Assembly (NCBI RefSeq): GCF_029910655.1
Contig: NZ_CP123897.1
Span: forward strand, 2,345,547 to 2,409,546
Source: Methylomonas sp. UP202
Lineage (GTDB): Bacteria > Pseudomonadota > Gammaproteobacteria > Methylococcales > Methylomonadaceae
Direction: 5' to 3'
Length of the DNA stretch: 64,000 bases
Shown: in pieces, positions 45,399-55,031 of the stretch
Position numbering within the stretch: the first letter of the stretch is position 1
Layout of the letters: every line of letters starts with the position of its first letter
Program-made: the position numbers and the translations under genes
Notes under the pieces: model-generated
The model's input: the letters and a program-made list of their open reading frames with translations, nothing else
The model's database searches: none
Told to the model about the DNA's origin: nothing

Positions 45399-45419
45399 CG
45401 CCAGCCAGGGTGGGCGGGC

Positions 45420-46055
45420 CTAGGCTGGTTCTGGCTGCTCCCGCTCGGCCGGACTCGCCGCCCAGCGCGCCCGCAAGCGGTCGCGGTGCATATACAGCCA
45501 CTGCAAGGCCAGAATTGGAATTCCGGATTCTATAGAGCCGTCTTCCAGCATATCGAAAGCTTGTTCGGTCTTGACCGCGAAGACGCGGATGTCTTCGTCC
45601 TCGTGGTCCAGGCCGTGAACGCCGCCGATGCCGCGGCTATCGACTCGGCCGCAGAACAGGGTGATCAATTCCGACGAGCCGCCCGGCGTCGTGTAGAAAC
45701 GTTTGACTTCGATCAGATCCAGAATTTCGCAGCCGGCTTCTTCGAGCGCTTCGCGGTAGGCGACGTCCTCGGCGGTCTCGCCGTCCTCGATCGCGCCGGC
45801 GACGATTTCGATTTGCCAAGCATGGTTCGGCCTCAGGATTGCGCCGACCCGAAATTGCTCGATCAAAACCACTTCATCCCGGTCCGGATCGTAAAGCAAG
45901 ACCGCCACGCAGTTGCCGCGCCGAAACAACTCGCGTTGCAAGGGCCGGCTCCAGCCGCCCTGATACAGCGTGTGCCTTACGCGGTATTGTTCCAGCCGAA
46001 AAAATCCCTCGTAGACGGTTTTGACGTCCAGCACTTCGAATTGATGTTTGCTCAT
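45420..46055 (-). CDS. nudF: ADP-ribose pyrophosphatase (Nudix)
   Basis: 211 residues. Nudix box GAIEDGETAEDVAYREALEEAG is complete, with NudF-type flanks (RRGNCVAVLLYDPDRDEVVLIEQFRVGA, FYTTPGGSSELITLFCGRVD). Hydrolyses ADP-ribose to AMP and ribose-5-phosphate. Its ATG overlaps the stop of the upstream PQQ-type dehydrogenase gene (ATGA). Confidence 0.92.
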   Translation of the reverse strand: MSKHQFEVLDVKTVYEGFFRLEQYRVRHTLYQGGWSRPLQRELFRRGNCVAVLLYDPDRDEVVLIEQFRVGAILRPNHAWQIEIVAGAIEDGETAEDVAYREALEEAGCEILDLIEVKRFYTTPGGSSELITLFCGRVDSRGIGGVHGLDHEDEDIRVFAVKTEQAFDMLEDGSIESGIPILALQWLYMHRDRLRARWAASPAEREQPEPA

Positions 46056-47161
46056 CGGCCGTAGCTCACCCGGTAGATGAGGCCCAGCTTGTCGTCGCTA
46101 ATCAGCAGGCTGCCGTCGCGGCCGACGATAACGTCGTTCGGCCGGCCAAGCACTTCGCCCGACGCGGTCAGCCAACCACTAATAAAGGCTTGTTCGTTAT
46201 AGGGATGACCGCCGCTGAATTTGACGACGTCGATCTGGTAGCCTTGCGGTTGAGTTCGGTTCCATGAACCGTGTTGGGCGACGAACAATTGCCGGAAATA
46301 CTGGTCGGGGAACTGTTTGCCGGTGTAAAAGCGCATGCCCAGCGGCGCGATATGGGCTTTGTATTTCCAGGCCGGCGCGATAAAACTGTTGCATTTTTTG
46401 TCGCCGGCCAGTTGCGGATCCGGGATGGTGCCGGCGTGGCAGTAAGGGTAGCCGAAGTGTTCGCCGGGCCGGCTCCATTCGTTGAGTTCGTCGGGCGGCA
46501 GGTCGTCGCCCAAATAGTCGCGGCCGTTATCGTTAAAGAACAAATGATTGGTGCGGGTTTCCCAGTCGAAGCCGACCGTGTTGCGAATGCCGCGCGCCAG
46601 GATTTCGAAGTCGCTGCCGTCCGGGTTCAAGCGAACCAGCGAGCCGTAGATCGGCTTGCCGGGGTCGCAAATATTGCACGGTGCGCCGACGGCGGTGTAC
46701 AACTTGCCGTCCGGACCGAAACGCAGATACTTCCAACCATGGTGGCGGTCTTCCGGGAAATCGTTGTAGACCACTTCGGGTTTGGGCGGGTTGCTCAAGC
46801 GCTGTTCGATATTGTCGAAGCGGATGATGCGTTGTATCTCCGCGACGTATAACGAGCCGTTTTTAAACGCCACGCCGTTCGGCAGGTTTAATTGTTGGGC
46901 GATCTGGAATTTTTGCTCGGCCACGCCGTCGCCGTCGCGGTCTTGCACCGCGAATACATTGCCGTCGCGGCTGCCGACGAACACCGTGCCGTTGTCGCCG
47001 AGTGCCATTTGCCGGGCATTGGGTACGCCGTCGGCAAAAATGCTAATCTTGAAGCCGGCCGGCAACTTCAGCTGGCTGAGTACCGACTCGTAGCCGCGAT
47101 CGGCGGCGTGGGCGGCGCCGATCGTCGCCAATACCAGCCATAGCGCTTGGATTATTTTCAT
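46052..47161 (-). CDS. Periplasmic PQQ-type sugar (sorbosone) dehydrogenase
   Basis: 369 residues from ATG 47161, signal peptide MKIIQALWLVLATIGAAHA. Six-bladed propeller of the glucose/sorbosone dehydrogenase family: FADGVPNARQMALGDNGTVFVGSRDGNVFAVQD, HHGWKYLRFGPDGKLYTAVGAPCNICDPG, ARGIRNTVGFDW, and the C-terminal GRPNDVIVGRDGSLLISDDKLGLIYRVSY. Members oxidise aldoses or sugar derivatives with PQQ; substrate unknown. Coupled to nudF by ATGA overlap. Confidence 0.88.
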   Translation of the reverse strand: MKIIQALWLVLATIGAAHAADRGYESVLSQLKLPAGFKISIFADGVPNARQMALGDNGTVFVGSRDGNVFAVQDRDGDGVAEQKFQIAQQLNLPNGVAFKNGSLYVAEIQRIIRFDNIEQRLSNPPKPEVVYNDFPEDRHHGWKYLRFGPDGKLYTAVGAPCNICDPGKPIYGSLVRLNPDGSDFEILARGIRNTVGFDWETRTNHLFFNDNGRDYLGDDLPPDELNEWSRPGEHFGYPYCHAGTIPDPQLAGDKKCNSFIAPAWKYKAHIAPLGMRFYTGKQFPDQYFRQLFVAQHGSWNRTQPQGYQIDVVKFSGGHPYNEQAFISGWLTASGEVLGRPNDVIVGRDGSLLISDDKLGLIYRVSYGR

Positions 47162-47274
47162 TTTTATACCCCAAAATAAACTTTTCGCAGATGGTAACAC
47201 TCTATAAGCTTGAATTTAATTTTTAGGCGCCCCACATTAATCACCACTCAACAACGATAAAGGAAAGTCACACC

Positions 47275-48150
47275 ATGACGAGAATACTGCTGTTTTTGGC
47301 CACCAACGTGGCCATCATGATCGCGATCAGTATCATTTTTAGCGTCCTCGGCCTGAAGGGCGCGTTGGATGCCCAAGGCGTCGACCTGAATCTGGAAGGC
47401 TTGCTGGCGATGTCGGCGGTATTTGGCATGACCGGTTCCGTTATTTCGTTGTTCATGTCCAAATGGTCGGCTAAAAACGCGATGGGTGTGCATGTGATCG
47501 ATCGTCCGCAAAATCAGACCGAACAATGGCTGCTGGAGGTCGTTTCCCGCCAAGCGCAAAAGGCCGGTATCGGCATGCCCGAAGTGGGTATTTTCGACGC
47601 GCCCGAACCCAATGCCTTTGCGACCGGCGCCAACCGCAACGACGCATTGGTGGCGGTCAGCACCGGCTTGCTGAGAGCGATGAGCGCGGACGAGGTGGAA
47701 GCCGTGGTCGGCCACGAGATCAGCCACGTCGCCAACGGCGACATGGTGACGATGGCCTTGATGCAAGGCGTGGTCAACACCTTCGTGTACTTTTTCGCGA
47801 CCATCATCGGCTACGTCGTTGATCGGGCCGTGTTCAAGACCGAACGCGGCTACGGTCCAGCCTATTACATCACTCAGATGATCGCTCAGATCGCGTTGTC
47901 GATTTTGGCCTCGATGCTGGTGATGTGGTTCTCGCGTTACCGCGAATTCCGGGCCGATGCTGGCGGCGCCAATTTGGCCGGCCGGCAGAAGATGATAGGC
48001 GCGTTGCGAGCCTTGCAACGTTCGCACGAGCCGGCGCAGTTGCCGGGAGAACTGGCCGCGTTCGGCATTAACGGCGGCGGGGTGCAGCGCTTGTTCATGA
48101 GCCATCCGCCGCTCGAAGAGCGCATCGAAGCCTTGCAAAACATGCGTTAA
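47275..48150 (+). CDS. htpX: Membrane zinc metalloprotease HtpX
   Basis: 291 residues. Two N-terminal membrane helices, zinc motif AVVGHEISHVANGD (~residue 140), two further helices, and the downstream FRADAGGANLAG with the third zinc ligand; C-terminal SHPPLEERIEAL. HtpX degrades damaged membrane proteins together with FtsH; HflKC, an FtsH regulator, is encoded 8 kb away. Confidence 0.95.
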   Translation: MTRILLFLATNVAIMIAISIIFSVLGLKGALDAQGVDLNLEGLLAMSAVFGMTGSVISLFMSKWSAKNAMGVHVIDRPQNQTEQWLLEVVSRQAQKAGIGMPEVGIFDAPEPNAFATGANRNDALVAVSTGLLRAMSADEVEAVVGHEISHVANGDMVTMALMQGVVNTFVYFFATIIGYVVDRAVFKTERGYGPAYYITQMIAQIALSILASMLVMWFSRYREFRADAGGANLAGRQKMIGALRALQRSHEPAQLPGELAAFGINGGGVQRLFMSHPPLEERIEALQNMR

Positions 48151-48190
48151 CCGAAGGGAGGCCGCGCCGGCTAGCCGGCGCGGCTTTTTA

Positions 48191-48421
48191 ATGTCCAATC
48201 GCCGCTATATCCGCTTCCGTTTAAACCTGAGTTACGACCAATATTTGGCGGTTTACCAGGGCCACGCTAAAACCGTCACCACCTTGAGCGACGATGGCCG
48301 CCGGGTGGTGTTTCCGGCCGGCAACGTGCAACGCTATCTCACCAAATCCGGCATTCAGGGCCATTTCGAAATGGAACTGACCGAAGCCAATAAGTTCGTT
48401 TCAATCAAAAAACTCGCTTAG
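48191..48421 (+). CDS. DUF2835 small protein
   Basis: 76 residues matching DUF2835 (YIRFRLNLSYDQYLAVYQGHAKTV, then GRRVVFPAGNVQRYLTKSGIQGHFEME). Function unknown; cytosolic. ATG 48191 follows htpX by 40 bases, and its stop overlaps the convergent EAL-like gene stop by four bases. Confidence 0.85.
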   Translation: MSNRRYIRFRLNLSYDQYLAVYQGHAKTVTTLSDDGRRVVFPAGNVQRYLTKSGIQGHFEMELTEANKFVSIKKLA

Positions 48422-49263
48422 GCCGAGTGAGCGTAAACCGGTGCCGGCACGTCCGTTGCCTCGAAATGTTCGCCCTGCACCAGACCGAAGCCGGTTTGAC
48501 GGGCCAGCGCGGCGTTTTGCTTGTCGGCGATGTCGAGCAAAATGCCACGACCGCCTATCGAGTCGACCACGCCGTTCAATTGCCGCAGTTTCTCCAATAA
48601 GCGGCTGTCTCGAATCCGTTCCAGTTCGCCGGCCGACAAGCACACGAAGTCGGCGGCGGCTCGGGCCAGTAAATCCAGCGCCGCCCGATCCAGGGTCGGA
48701 TAATCGAATTTCAACGCAACTCGATAACCGCGCGCTTGATAGTTTTGCAAGCCTTTCAGCAAGGTTTGGTAATAGCGGGCGTAAATCCGGTTCACGGTCA
48801 AGACGATGGCGACGTTGCCGGTTTGCAGACCGCATTTGACGATGACTTCCTCGAAATACGCGCCGTGGTCGGTTTTGACGCCGAGGATATGGCGGGGATC
48901 GACATCCAGAAACAGAATCTCGTCCAAATGCGCTTCCGGCAAATAATTCAGCATGTGCACCGCGCGCGACAGCCGGTCGAAATTGACGATGCTTTGCGGC
49001 GGCGGCTCCGGATTCAGTAGCGCGTCGACCGCGGCCGGCGGCGGGCTTGAAGCCGGATTGGCGCTGATTTGCAGTTGGGCCATGTGGCCGACGCGTCGCG
49101 CGCTATGCAAGGTCTCTCGAACCGGGTTTAATCGGCTTGTCAGTCGAATCGGTCCGAACGAAGCTTCCACCCGGCCGTCCCGCAGCACAAACGGCCGAAA
49201 CCCGCTGTTGTGTTCCTGTTCCAGGCGGTCGTTAAAATATTCCACCAGTTGCTGCAATGGCAT
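48418..49263 (-). CDS. Degenerate EAL-domain protein
   Basis: 281 residues from ATG 49263 (AGGAGACAACC before it); a longer frame to 49437 is rejected. The EAL fold is recognisable by its order of strands: HLDEILFLDVDPRHIL, FEEVIVKCGLQTGNVAIVLTVN, GYRVALKFDYPT, ADFVCLSA and ALARQTGFGLVQGEHF. Catalytic residues are lost (no EAL/LL; DDFG replaced by KFDYP), so it cannot hydrolyse cyclic-di-GMP; it may bind it or a partner protein. Unusual N-terminal domain of ~100 residues. Confidence 0.75.
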   Translation of the reverse strand: MPLQQLVEYFNDRLEQEHNSGFRPFVLRDGRVEASFGPIRLTSRLNPVRETLHSARRVGHMAQLQISANPASSPPPAAVDALLNPEPPPQSIVNFDRLSRAVHMLNYLPEAHLDEILFLDVDPRHILGVKTDHGAYFEEVIVKCGLQTGNVAIVLTVNRIYARYYQTLLKGLQNYQARGYRVALKFDYPTLDRAALDLLARAAADFVCLSAGELERIRDSRLLEKLRQLNGVVDSIGGRGILLDIADKQNAALARQTGFGLVQGEHFEATDVPAPVYAHSA

Positions 49264-49603
49264 GGTTGTCTCCTGACTATGGGGGCAAAATGGCGTACTC
49301 GACGGGTTCCGTTCGGTGAGAACGGCTAGCGCGACCGGCGATGCCGATCCGCATTTAACGGCGTCCGAATCTCCGACGCATCGGTTGAAATGGCGTTTAG
49401 CGACATGCCTCGGAGCCGAAAGCGGCCAAGCGCCCATCGAATAGGTGGCTTAGCGTAGCGGTGGTGTGGAATTAAATATAACGATATGTTTTGATGAGTT
49501 CATCTGGATATTCGATAAACTTGGCGGGCTATTCGGGCCGGTGCGCGAGGCGACCGTGCAATATCCAATATCGATGCCGAGACCGGCCGTGGCGTCAGCG
49601 GCG
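49264..49603. other. Intergenic region
   Basis: Between the glcF end and the EAL-like gene start. An AT-rich spot (TTAAATATAACGATATG, ~49470) is visible; no gene, RNA or terminator recognised. Confidence 0.5.
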
Positions 49604-50815
49604 CTAGCCCGGCGCGCCGGGGTCCAGCAACTCGATCCAGTGGCGGACCGGAAGTGCGGCCCGCTCGCGCAAGTGCAACCAGCAGCCGATGTTGGCGGTG
49701 ACGATGACGTCCGCCGCGCCGGCCTGCAAGGCCGTTAGCTTGGCATCGCGCAAGCGTTCGGCGATGGCCGGTTGCAGCAGACTGTAGCTGCCGGCCGAGC
49801 CGCAGCACAGATCGGCGTCGGCGACCGTCGCCAATTCGAAGCCCAGGCCCTTCAGCAAGGACTCGACGATACCGGGCAGGCCTTGGCCGTGTTGCAGCGT
49901 GCAGGGTGAATGCACCGCTACCCGGCAAGTCCGGATCGCCAAGCGGCTCAGGTCTTCTCCGCTGAGCAGCTCTGCGATGTCGCGGGTCTTGGCCGCGACC
50001 GCCGCCGCCTTCGCGGCGTAATCTGGGTCGTCGGCCAGCAGTCGGCCGTAGTCCTTGAGCGTGACACCGCAACCGCTGGCCGTGGAGACCACGGCTTCGG
50101 CACCGGCTTGCAGCTCGCGCGAACAGTGCTCTACGGTTGCACGCATCATGGTCAGACCCTCGGCCTGGCAGTCTAAATGATAAGGCAGGGCGCCGCAGCA
50201 ACCGGTCGGCAGCGAAACGGCGCTGATGCCGAGATTATCCAGCACCCGAGCGGTCGCGGCGTCGATGCGCGGCGCCAAGGCCGGTTGCAGGCAGCCTTGC
50301 GGGATCAACACCCGGCGTTGATGGCGCGGCGCCGGCCAAGTCTCGGCGACTTGCCGGTCCGGCAGTTTCGCGCGCAGAAATCCGGGCAACCACCGCTTGA
50401 GCCGCCGCGCCGCGCCGATCAACCAAGCCGCCCGGCGCGGATAGGCCAGCGCCGCGACCAGCCCGCGTCTTAGCCAGCGTTGGCGCCGCGGACGTATGCC
50501 TGGTTTAGCCATCAGCTCGCGGCCAATGTCCAACAATCGGCCGTATTCCACACCGGAGGGACAGGCGGTTTCGCAGGACCGGCAAGTCAGGCAACGGTCA
50601 AGATGGGTCAGACCGGCGGCGTCGGCCGCGCCGGTTTCCAGGGTTTGCTTGATCAGATAAATCCGGCCGCGCGGCCCGTCCAATTCGTCGCCCAGCAGGC
50701 GGTAAGTCGGACAAACCGCATTGCAAAATCCGCAATGCACGCAAGCGCGCAGCAGTTGCTCGGCGACGGCGCCTTGCGGCGTGTGTTTCAGCGGTTCGGC
50801 GATATCGGTTTGCAT
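49604..50815 (-). CDS. glcF: Glycolate oxidase iron-sulfur subunit
   Basis: 403 residues. Two [4Fe-4S] motifs CVHCGFCNAVCPTY (~residue 25) and CLTCRSCETACPSG (~75), then two CCG-type domains (GCCGALPYH and CCGSAGSYS). Passes electrons from GlcDE towards quinones. Last gene of glcDEF; the start is three bases after the glcE stop. In methanotrophs the enzyme handles 2-phosphoglycolate-derived glycolate or glycolate from C1 metabolism. Confidence 0.95.
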   Translation of the reverse strand: MQTDIAEPLKHTPQGAVAEQLLRACVHCGFCNAVCPTYRLLGDELDGPRGRIYLIKQTLETGAADAAGLTHLDRCLTCRSCETACPSGVEYGRLLDIGRELMAKPGIRPRRQRWLRRGLVAALAYPRRAAWLIGAARRLKRWLPGFLRAKLPDRQVAETWPAPRHQRRVLIPQGCLQPALAPRIDAATARVLDNLGISAVSLPTGCCGALPYHLDCQAEGLTMMRATVEHCSRELQAGAEAVVSTASGCGVTLKDYGRLLADDPDYAAKAAAVAAKTRDIAELLSGEDLSRLAIRTCRVAVHSPCTLQHGQGLPGIVESLLKGLGFELATVADADLCCGSAGSYSLLQPAIAERLRDAKLTALQAGAADVIVTANIGCWLHLRERAALPVRHWIELLDPGAPG

Positions 50816-50818
50816 CGG

Positions 50819-51874
50819 CTAAAACGGCATTCGGCCGGGGTTGAACAGGCCGTAAGGATCGAATGCGGCGCACAAGCGGGATTGCAAGCCGGCCAATGCC
50901 GGTTCGGCGCTCAGCCAGGCGGTTTTGTCGGCACCGCGCCAAAGGACGGCGTGCCCGCCGACCGCTCGAGCGGCGGCGTGCACCGCCTCGGCGGGCGCAT
51001 CGGTTTTTAGCCAGCGTAAGGCGCCGCCCCAATCCAGCAATTGCCGGCCGGGCAGCGCGGACAATAGCGCCGCCGGCGAGACGCTTAGCCGCCACAGGTC
51101 GCCGGTTTCGGCGAAGAACGCCAGTGCCTGCTCGCGCAACGCGTGCCAATATTCAGGGCCGTCGCCAAGGATTTCGCCGCCGATTCGGGCAGCGGCCGCC
51201 GCGACGGCTGTTTCGGCGCCGCTCAAGCGCACGCGCAACCGGCCGTCGTGATGGCTCAGCGCCGACAGCGGCAGGGACTGGCCTTGCAGTCGGTTCATCG
51301 CGGCCAAGGCTTGGTCCTCGGCGAGGCTCTGCGCTAGCGTGAGTTCGGCTTCCGGCATCGGCAACACTCTCAACGACGCCTCCAGTAACACCCCCAGCGT
51401 GCCCAAGGCGCCGACCATCAGCCGGGAGACGTCGAAGCCGGCCACGTTTTTGATGACCCGGCCGCCGAAATTCAGGGTTTCGGCGCGGCCGTTGACGATG
51501 CGGCAGCCCAGCATAAAGTCGCGGGCGCTGCCGGCGAAGGGCCGGCGCGGCCCGGAAAAACCGCAGGCCAGCGTACCGCCCAAGGTCGCGCGCGTGCCGA
51601 AGGCCGGCGGCTCGAAGCCAAGCATTTGCCGGTGTTCGGTCAGAGTCTCATTGATGTCGGCCAGCGGCGTACCCGCGCGGGCGGTGATGACCAATTCGCT
51701 GGGTTCGTAGGCGATGATGCCGCGATGTTCGGCAAGCGATAACACGGTGTCGGCCGTATCGGCGCCGCCGTAGAAGGTTTTGCTATTGCCGCCGACGATG
51801 CGTAGCGGCCGCCGTGCGGCGCCGGCTTGGCGGATTTGCTCGACGACGACATCGCTCATATCCGCGTTCGTCAT
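50819..51874 (-). CDS. glcE: Glycolate oxidase FAD-binding subunit
   Basis: 351 residues from ATG 51874, which overlaps the glcD stop by one base. FAD-binding type 4 domain: PLRIVGGNSKTFYG, LVITARAGTPLADINETL, ATLGGTLACGFSGPRRPF, RVIKNVAGFDVSRLMVGALG. Works with GlcD and GlcF. Confidence 0.94.
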   Translation of the reverse strand: MTNADMSDVVVEQIRQAGAARRPLRIVGGNSKTFYGGADTADTVLSLAEHRGIIAYEPSELVITARAGTPLADINETLTEHRQMLGFEPPAFGTRATLGGTLACGFSGPRRPFAGSARDFMLGCRIVNGRAETLNFGGRVIKNVAGFDVSRLMVGALGTLGVLLEASLRVLPMPEAELTLAQSLAEDQALAAMNRLQGQSLPLSALSHHDGRLRVRLSGAETAVAAAAARIGGEILGDGPEYWHALREQALAFFAETGDLWRLSVSPAALLSALPGRQLLDWGGALRWLKTDAPAEAVHAAARAVGGHAVLWRGADKTAWLSAEPALAGLQSRLCAAFDPYGLFNPGRMPF

Positions 51875-53331
51875 CAAAACCGCTCCAGTTCCGGATGCGG
51901 TAAGCGGCCGCCGTGGACGTGCATCTTGCCCAGCTCCGCGCAACGGTGCAGGGTCGGTACCGCCTTGCCCGGATTCAACAAGCCGTCCGGGTCGAAGGCC
52001 TGTTTCAGCGCGTGAAATTGCTCAAGCTCGGCGGCCTGAAACTGCACGCACATCTGCGGCAATTTTTCGTGACCGACGCCGTGTTCGCCGGTGATGGTGC
52101 CGCCGACCCGCACGCACAATTCCAGAATGTCGCCGCCCAGCGCCTCGGCTTTGTCGAAGTCGCCGGGCCGGCCGGCGTCGTACAAAATCAACGGATGCAG
52201 ATTGCCGTCTCCGGCGTGGAATACATTGACCACGCTCAAGCCGTAACGCTCGGCCAGCGTGGCGATTTCGGCGAGTACGGCCGCTAGATGCCGGCGCGGA
52301 ATGGTGCCGTCCATGCAGTAATAATCGCTGGCGATGCGGCCGACCGCCGGAAATGCCGCCTTGCGGCCGGCCCAGAAGCGCTGGCGCTGGGCGGCGTCGG
52401 CGGCCACCCGAATTTCGCTGGCGCCGGCTGCCCTTAGAAGCGCCTCGGCGCGGGCCAAATCGGCATCGACCTGCTCCGGCTGGCCGTCCAGTTCGCATAG
52501 CAAGATCGCCGCCGCCTCCACCGGATAGCCGGCGTGGACGAAGGCCTCGGTGGCGCGGATCGCGGCGTTGTCCATCAATTCCAGGCCAGCGGGAATCAGG
52601 CCGGCGCCGATAATATCGGCCACCGCCGCGCCGGCCTGCTCGATGGTCGCGAACGCGGCCAACAATACTTGCACCCGCGGCGGTGTCGGCAACAGCCGCA
52701 GAGTGGCCTCGACCACCACGCCCAACAAGCCTTCCGAGCCGATCGCCAAGGCCAGCAGATCGTAACCGGCGCCATCCAAACCGCTGCCGCCCAGGGTCAG
52801 CAATTCGCCGGTGATCGTCGCCAATTTGATTTGCAGTACGTTATGCACGGTCAGGCCGTATTTCAAGCAATGCACGCCGCCGGCGTTTTCGGCGATATTA
52901 CCGCCTATGCTGCAAGCGATTTGCGAGGAGGGGTCCGGCGGGTAATACAAACCGTGCGGACGGGCCGCTTCGGAAATAGCCAGATTACGCACGCCGGGTT
53001 GCACGGTCGCGGTGCGGTTGATGGGATCGACGCCTAAGATGCGATTGAGTTTGGCCAGCCCCAGCACGATGCCGCCGGGCACCGGCAGCGCGCCGCCCGA
53101 CAAACCGGTGCCGGCGCCGCGCGCGACGACCGGAATTTGGTGCACGTGGCACAGTCGCAGCACTGCCGGTATCTGTTCGACGCTGTCGGGCAACACCACC
53201 AAGTCGGGCAACTGCGTGTAGGCCGCCAGGGCGTCGCACTCGTAGACCCGCAACAGGGCCGGATCGGCGATGACGTTGGCGTCGCCGACGATTTGTCGGC
53301 AAAGCCGGATAAACGACGATGCGATAGTCAC
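51874..53331 (-). CDS. glcD: Glycolate oxidase catalytic subunit
   Basis: 485 residues. FAD domain PVVARGAGTGLSGGALPVPG, DPSSQIACSIGGNIAENAGG, VHCLKYGLTVHNVL, and C-terminal NVFHAGDGNLHPLI and GGTITGEHGVGHEK. GTG 53331 is the start, with GAGG seven bases before. A short frame ends exactly over this start (TCGTGA), see the small ORF entry. First gene of glcDEF. Confidence 0.95.
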   Translation of the reverse strand: MTIASSFIRLCRQIVGDANVIADPALLRVYECDALAAYTQLPDLVVLPDSVEQIPAVLRLCHVHQIPVVARGAGTGLSGGALPVPGGIVLGLAKLNRILGVDPINRTATVQPGVRNLAISEAARPHGLYYPPDPSSQIACSIGGNIAENAGGVHCLKYGLTVHNVLQIKLATITGELLTLGGSGLDGAGYDLLALAIGSEGLLGVVVEATLRLLPTPPRVQVLLAAFATIEQAGAAVADIIGAGLIPAGLELMDNAAIRATEAFVHAGYPVEAAAILLCELDGQPEQVDADLARAEALLRAAGASEIRVAADAAQRQRFWAGRKAAFPAVGRIASDYYCMDGTIPRRHLAAVLAEIATLAERYGLSVVNVFHAGDGNLHPLILYDAGRPGDFDKAEALGGDILELCVRVGGTITGEHGVGHEKLPQMCVQFQAAELEQFHALKQAFDPDGLLNPGKAVPTLHRCAELGKMHVHGGRLPHPELERF

Positions 53332-53489
53332 GAGGCGGCCTCGGGGATAAAGTGGCTATCGTACAACAATTGCCCGATCGGCCGTTTCGTTTCTCTCGCG
53401 CTTTCGAGTGCCGGCGCAGGCGGCTCGTTGAGATTTCCGCCCTGCTCCGCGCTGTTGCCCGCCAAACTGCCAAGTGTCTGGAGCGACAT
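53328..53489 (-). CDS. Possible small protein overlapping the glcD start
   Basis: About 53 residues from ATG 53489 (MSLQTLGSLAGNSAEQGGN...), ending at a TGA that overlaps the glcD GTG (GTGA). The overlap would give translational coupling as a leader peptide. No recognised domain and a weak ribosome binding site, so it may be chance. Confidence 0.25.
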   Translation of the reverse strand: MSLQTLGSLAGNSAEQGGNLNEPPAPALESARETKRPIGQLLYDSHFIPEAAS

Positions 53490-53771
53490 CACGGCGAATA
53501 AACCGTCCCGTTGGTATGGGCTAGAATAAACCGCCAACGAAGTACTCTCTAAAAACCGCGTAAGAGGCGCGAACGATTTTCTGATTTTTCAGCGAACGGA
53601 TGCGCTTTTACCAATATACTCACGGCGATATGAAAAATACCTAGGGCCAATGCGAGTCACGATTTTACGGGTCGCGGCTCTGTGAGAGTAGCTGAATGCT
53701 TGTGGGCGTTTTAGTTTTTGTACCTGGTTTAGAACAGAGTTTTCGACAACGCTAATAGGAATTAAATTAAT
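53490..53771. other. Divergent region glcDEF / FkbM gene
   Basis: No gene seen. The part from 53590 to 53770 is richer in A+T, as is the FkbM gene, and probably holds its promoter. Confidence 0.4.
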
Positions 53772-55031
53772 ATGAAAGAATCGCCTTATATTATACAAAT
53801 CCATCATGTTGGGGGGCGGGATGGAGAACTCGGCGAGTTTCCTAGAAACCCGAATTTCAACGAAGACATTGTCTATCATATTTACGATCCGGATGAATCT
53901 TGCCTACCGCAGATTTCCGTAATCAGTCAAAAGCGCGGTCTGAACTTTAAGTTACATCCTTATGTGGTGGATAAGGAAGAGGGAAATATTGAATTTCAAT
54001 TAAATCATTGTCCCTGCACGAGTTCGCTATTACCACCCGCCGATTATCGACCGGAGCAATATTCGCCATCGGCATTAATGGGCGATTATGTTTATAGAGA
54101 GGCATTTCGACCGGTGGCGTCGATTTCGGCGCCAAGCGTGACATTGGATCAGTTGGAGAAACGGGAGAAATTTACCGTCGATTTTCTGTCGGTCGATACG
54201 CAGGGCGGAGAGGAACGTGTATTTTTAGGTGCCGAGGAACAATTATCGAATAATACAATAGGTGTGTTATGCGAGGTTGAGTTTCATGAGTTATATAAAG
54301 ACCAACCATTGTTCGGCGATATTCATGCCAGAATGCGTGCAATGGGATTTCACTTTATTCGGTTTTTCGGGCGAGAAGCGCAGGTTAACTTTTTCCGAGC
54401 AGGTATCGGTTTTCGAGGCGAAGGCATGCAGATGGCTGCGGACGCTTTGTTTCTCAAGGACCCGGAAAGCTTGGAAAAAACAGCACGGAATCCCAAGATA
54501 AGCTTGATTAAGTTGGCGTTTATTGCTTTATCGTTTGGCTATTTGGAATATGCGCTCGATTGTTTGCGGCGGGTTGTAGACAGTTCTGGAAGTTTCGGTA
54601 TCGATCCTGAAAAGTCGCCAGTTTATGTTGGATTTTTAGAAAAGCTATGGAAAATATATCAGTCAACGCCGTATATTCCGCAACCTTCGTTTGCCGAGCT
54701 ATACAACGTTGAAGAAGCGCAACGTCGATTCCATCCGTCAAATCCGCATGCCTGGACTACATTCGACCGGGATCGCGTTATTAAAAATTATTTAGCTAAG
54801 TTGGATGTAGCGGCGTTCGAACTTTATATTTCAAATATGTTGAAACCCGATGACACGGAAATCGAAGCGTTATTTCGCGTTTATGGCATGGTGAGTGTGT
54901 TAAATACTGTCAAGGAGAAAAGAATCAAGCATGCGACCATGGTAGTTGAAAGTCTAAAACTCGGAAGCAAAGTGGATGGTGAATTTCAGCTAAGAATTAA
55001 TGAAGAACTGAAAAGACTGAAGATTGTTTAG
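53772..55031 (+). CDS. FkbM-family methyltransferase
   Basis: 419 residues. The FkbM core is visible: SVTLDQLEKREKFTVDFLSVDTQGGEERVFLGAEEQL, GVLCEVEFHELYKDQPLFGDIHARMRAMGF. FkbM enzymes O-methylate sugars or polyketides using SAM; the N-terminal SAM motif here is weak. A C-terminal ~170-residue helical extension is unlike the family and of unknown role. A+T content is higher than the neighbours, suggesting transfer. AGGA lies eleven bases before the ATG. No glycan genes flank it. Confidence 0.8.
   Translation: MKESPYIIQIHHVGGRDGELGEFPRNPNFNEDIVYHIYDPDESCLPQISVISQKRGLNFKLHPYVVDKEEGNIEFQLNHCPCTSSLLPPADYRPEQYSPSALMGDYVYREAFRPVASISAPSVTLDQLEKREKFTVDFLSVDTQGGEERVFLGAEEQLSNNTIGVLCEVEFHELYKDQPLFGDIHARMRAMGFHFIRFFGREAQVNFFRAGIGFRGEGMQMAADALFLKDPESLEKTARNPKISLIKLAFIALSFGYLEYALDCLRRVVDSSGSFGIDPEKSPVYVGFLEKLWKIYQSTPYIPQPSFAELYNVEEAQRRFHPSNPHAWTTFDRDRVIKNYLAKLDVAAFELYISNMLKPDDTEIEALFRVYGMVSVLNTVKEKRIKHATMVVESLKLGSKVDGEFQLRINEELKRLKIV

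Noticed and set aside
47248-48198. 316-codon frame antisense to htpX
   Set aside because: HtpX motifs on the plus strand are unambiguous.
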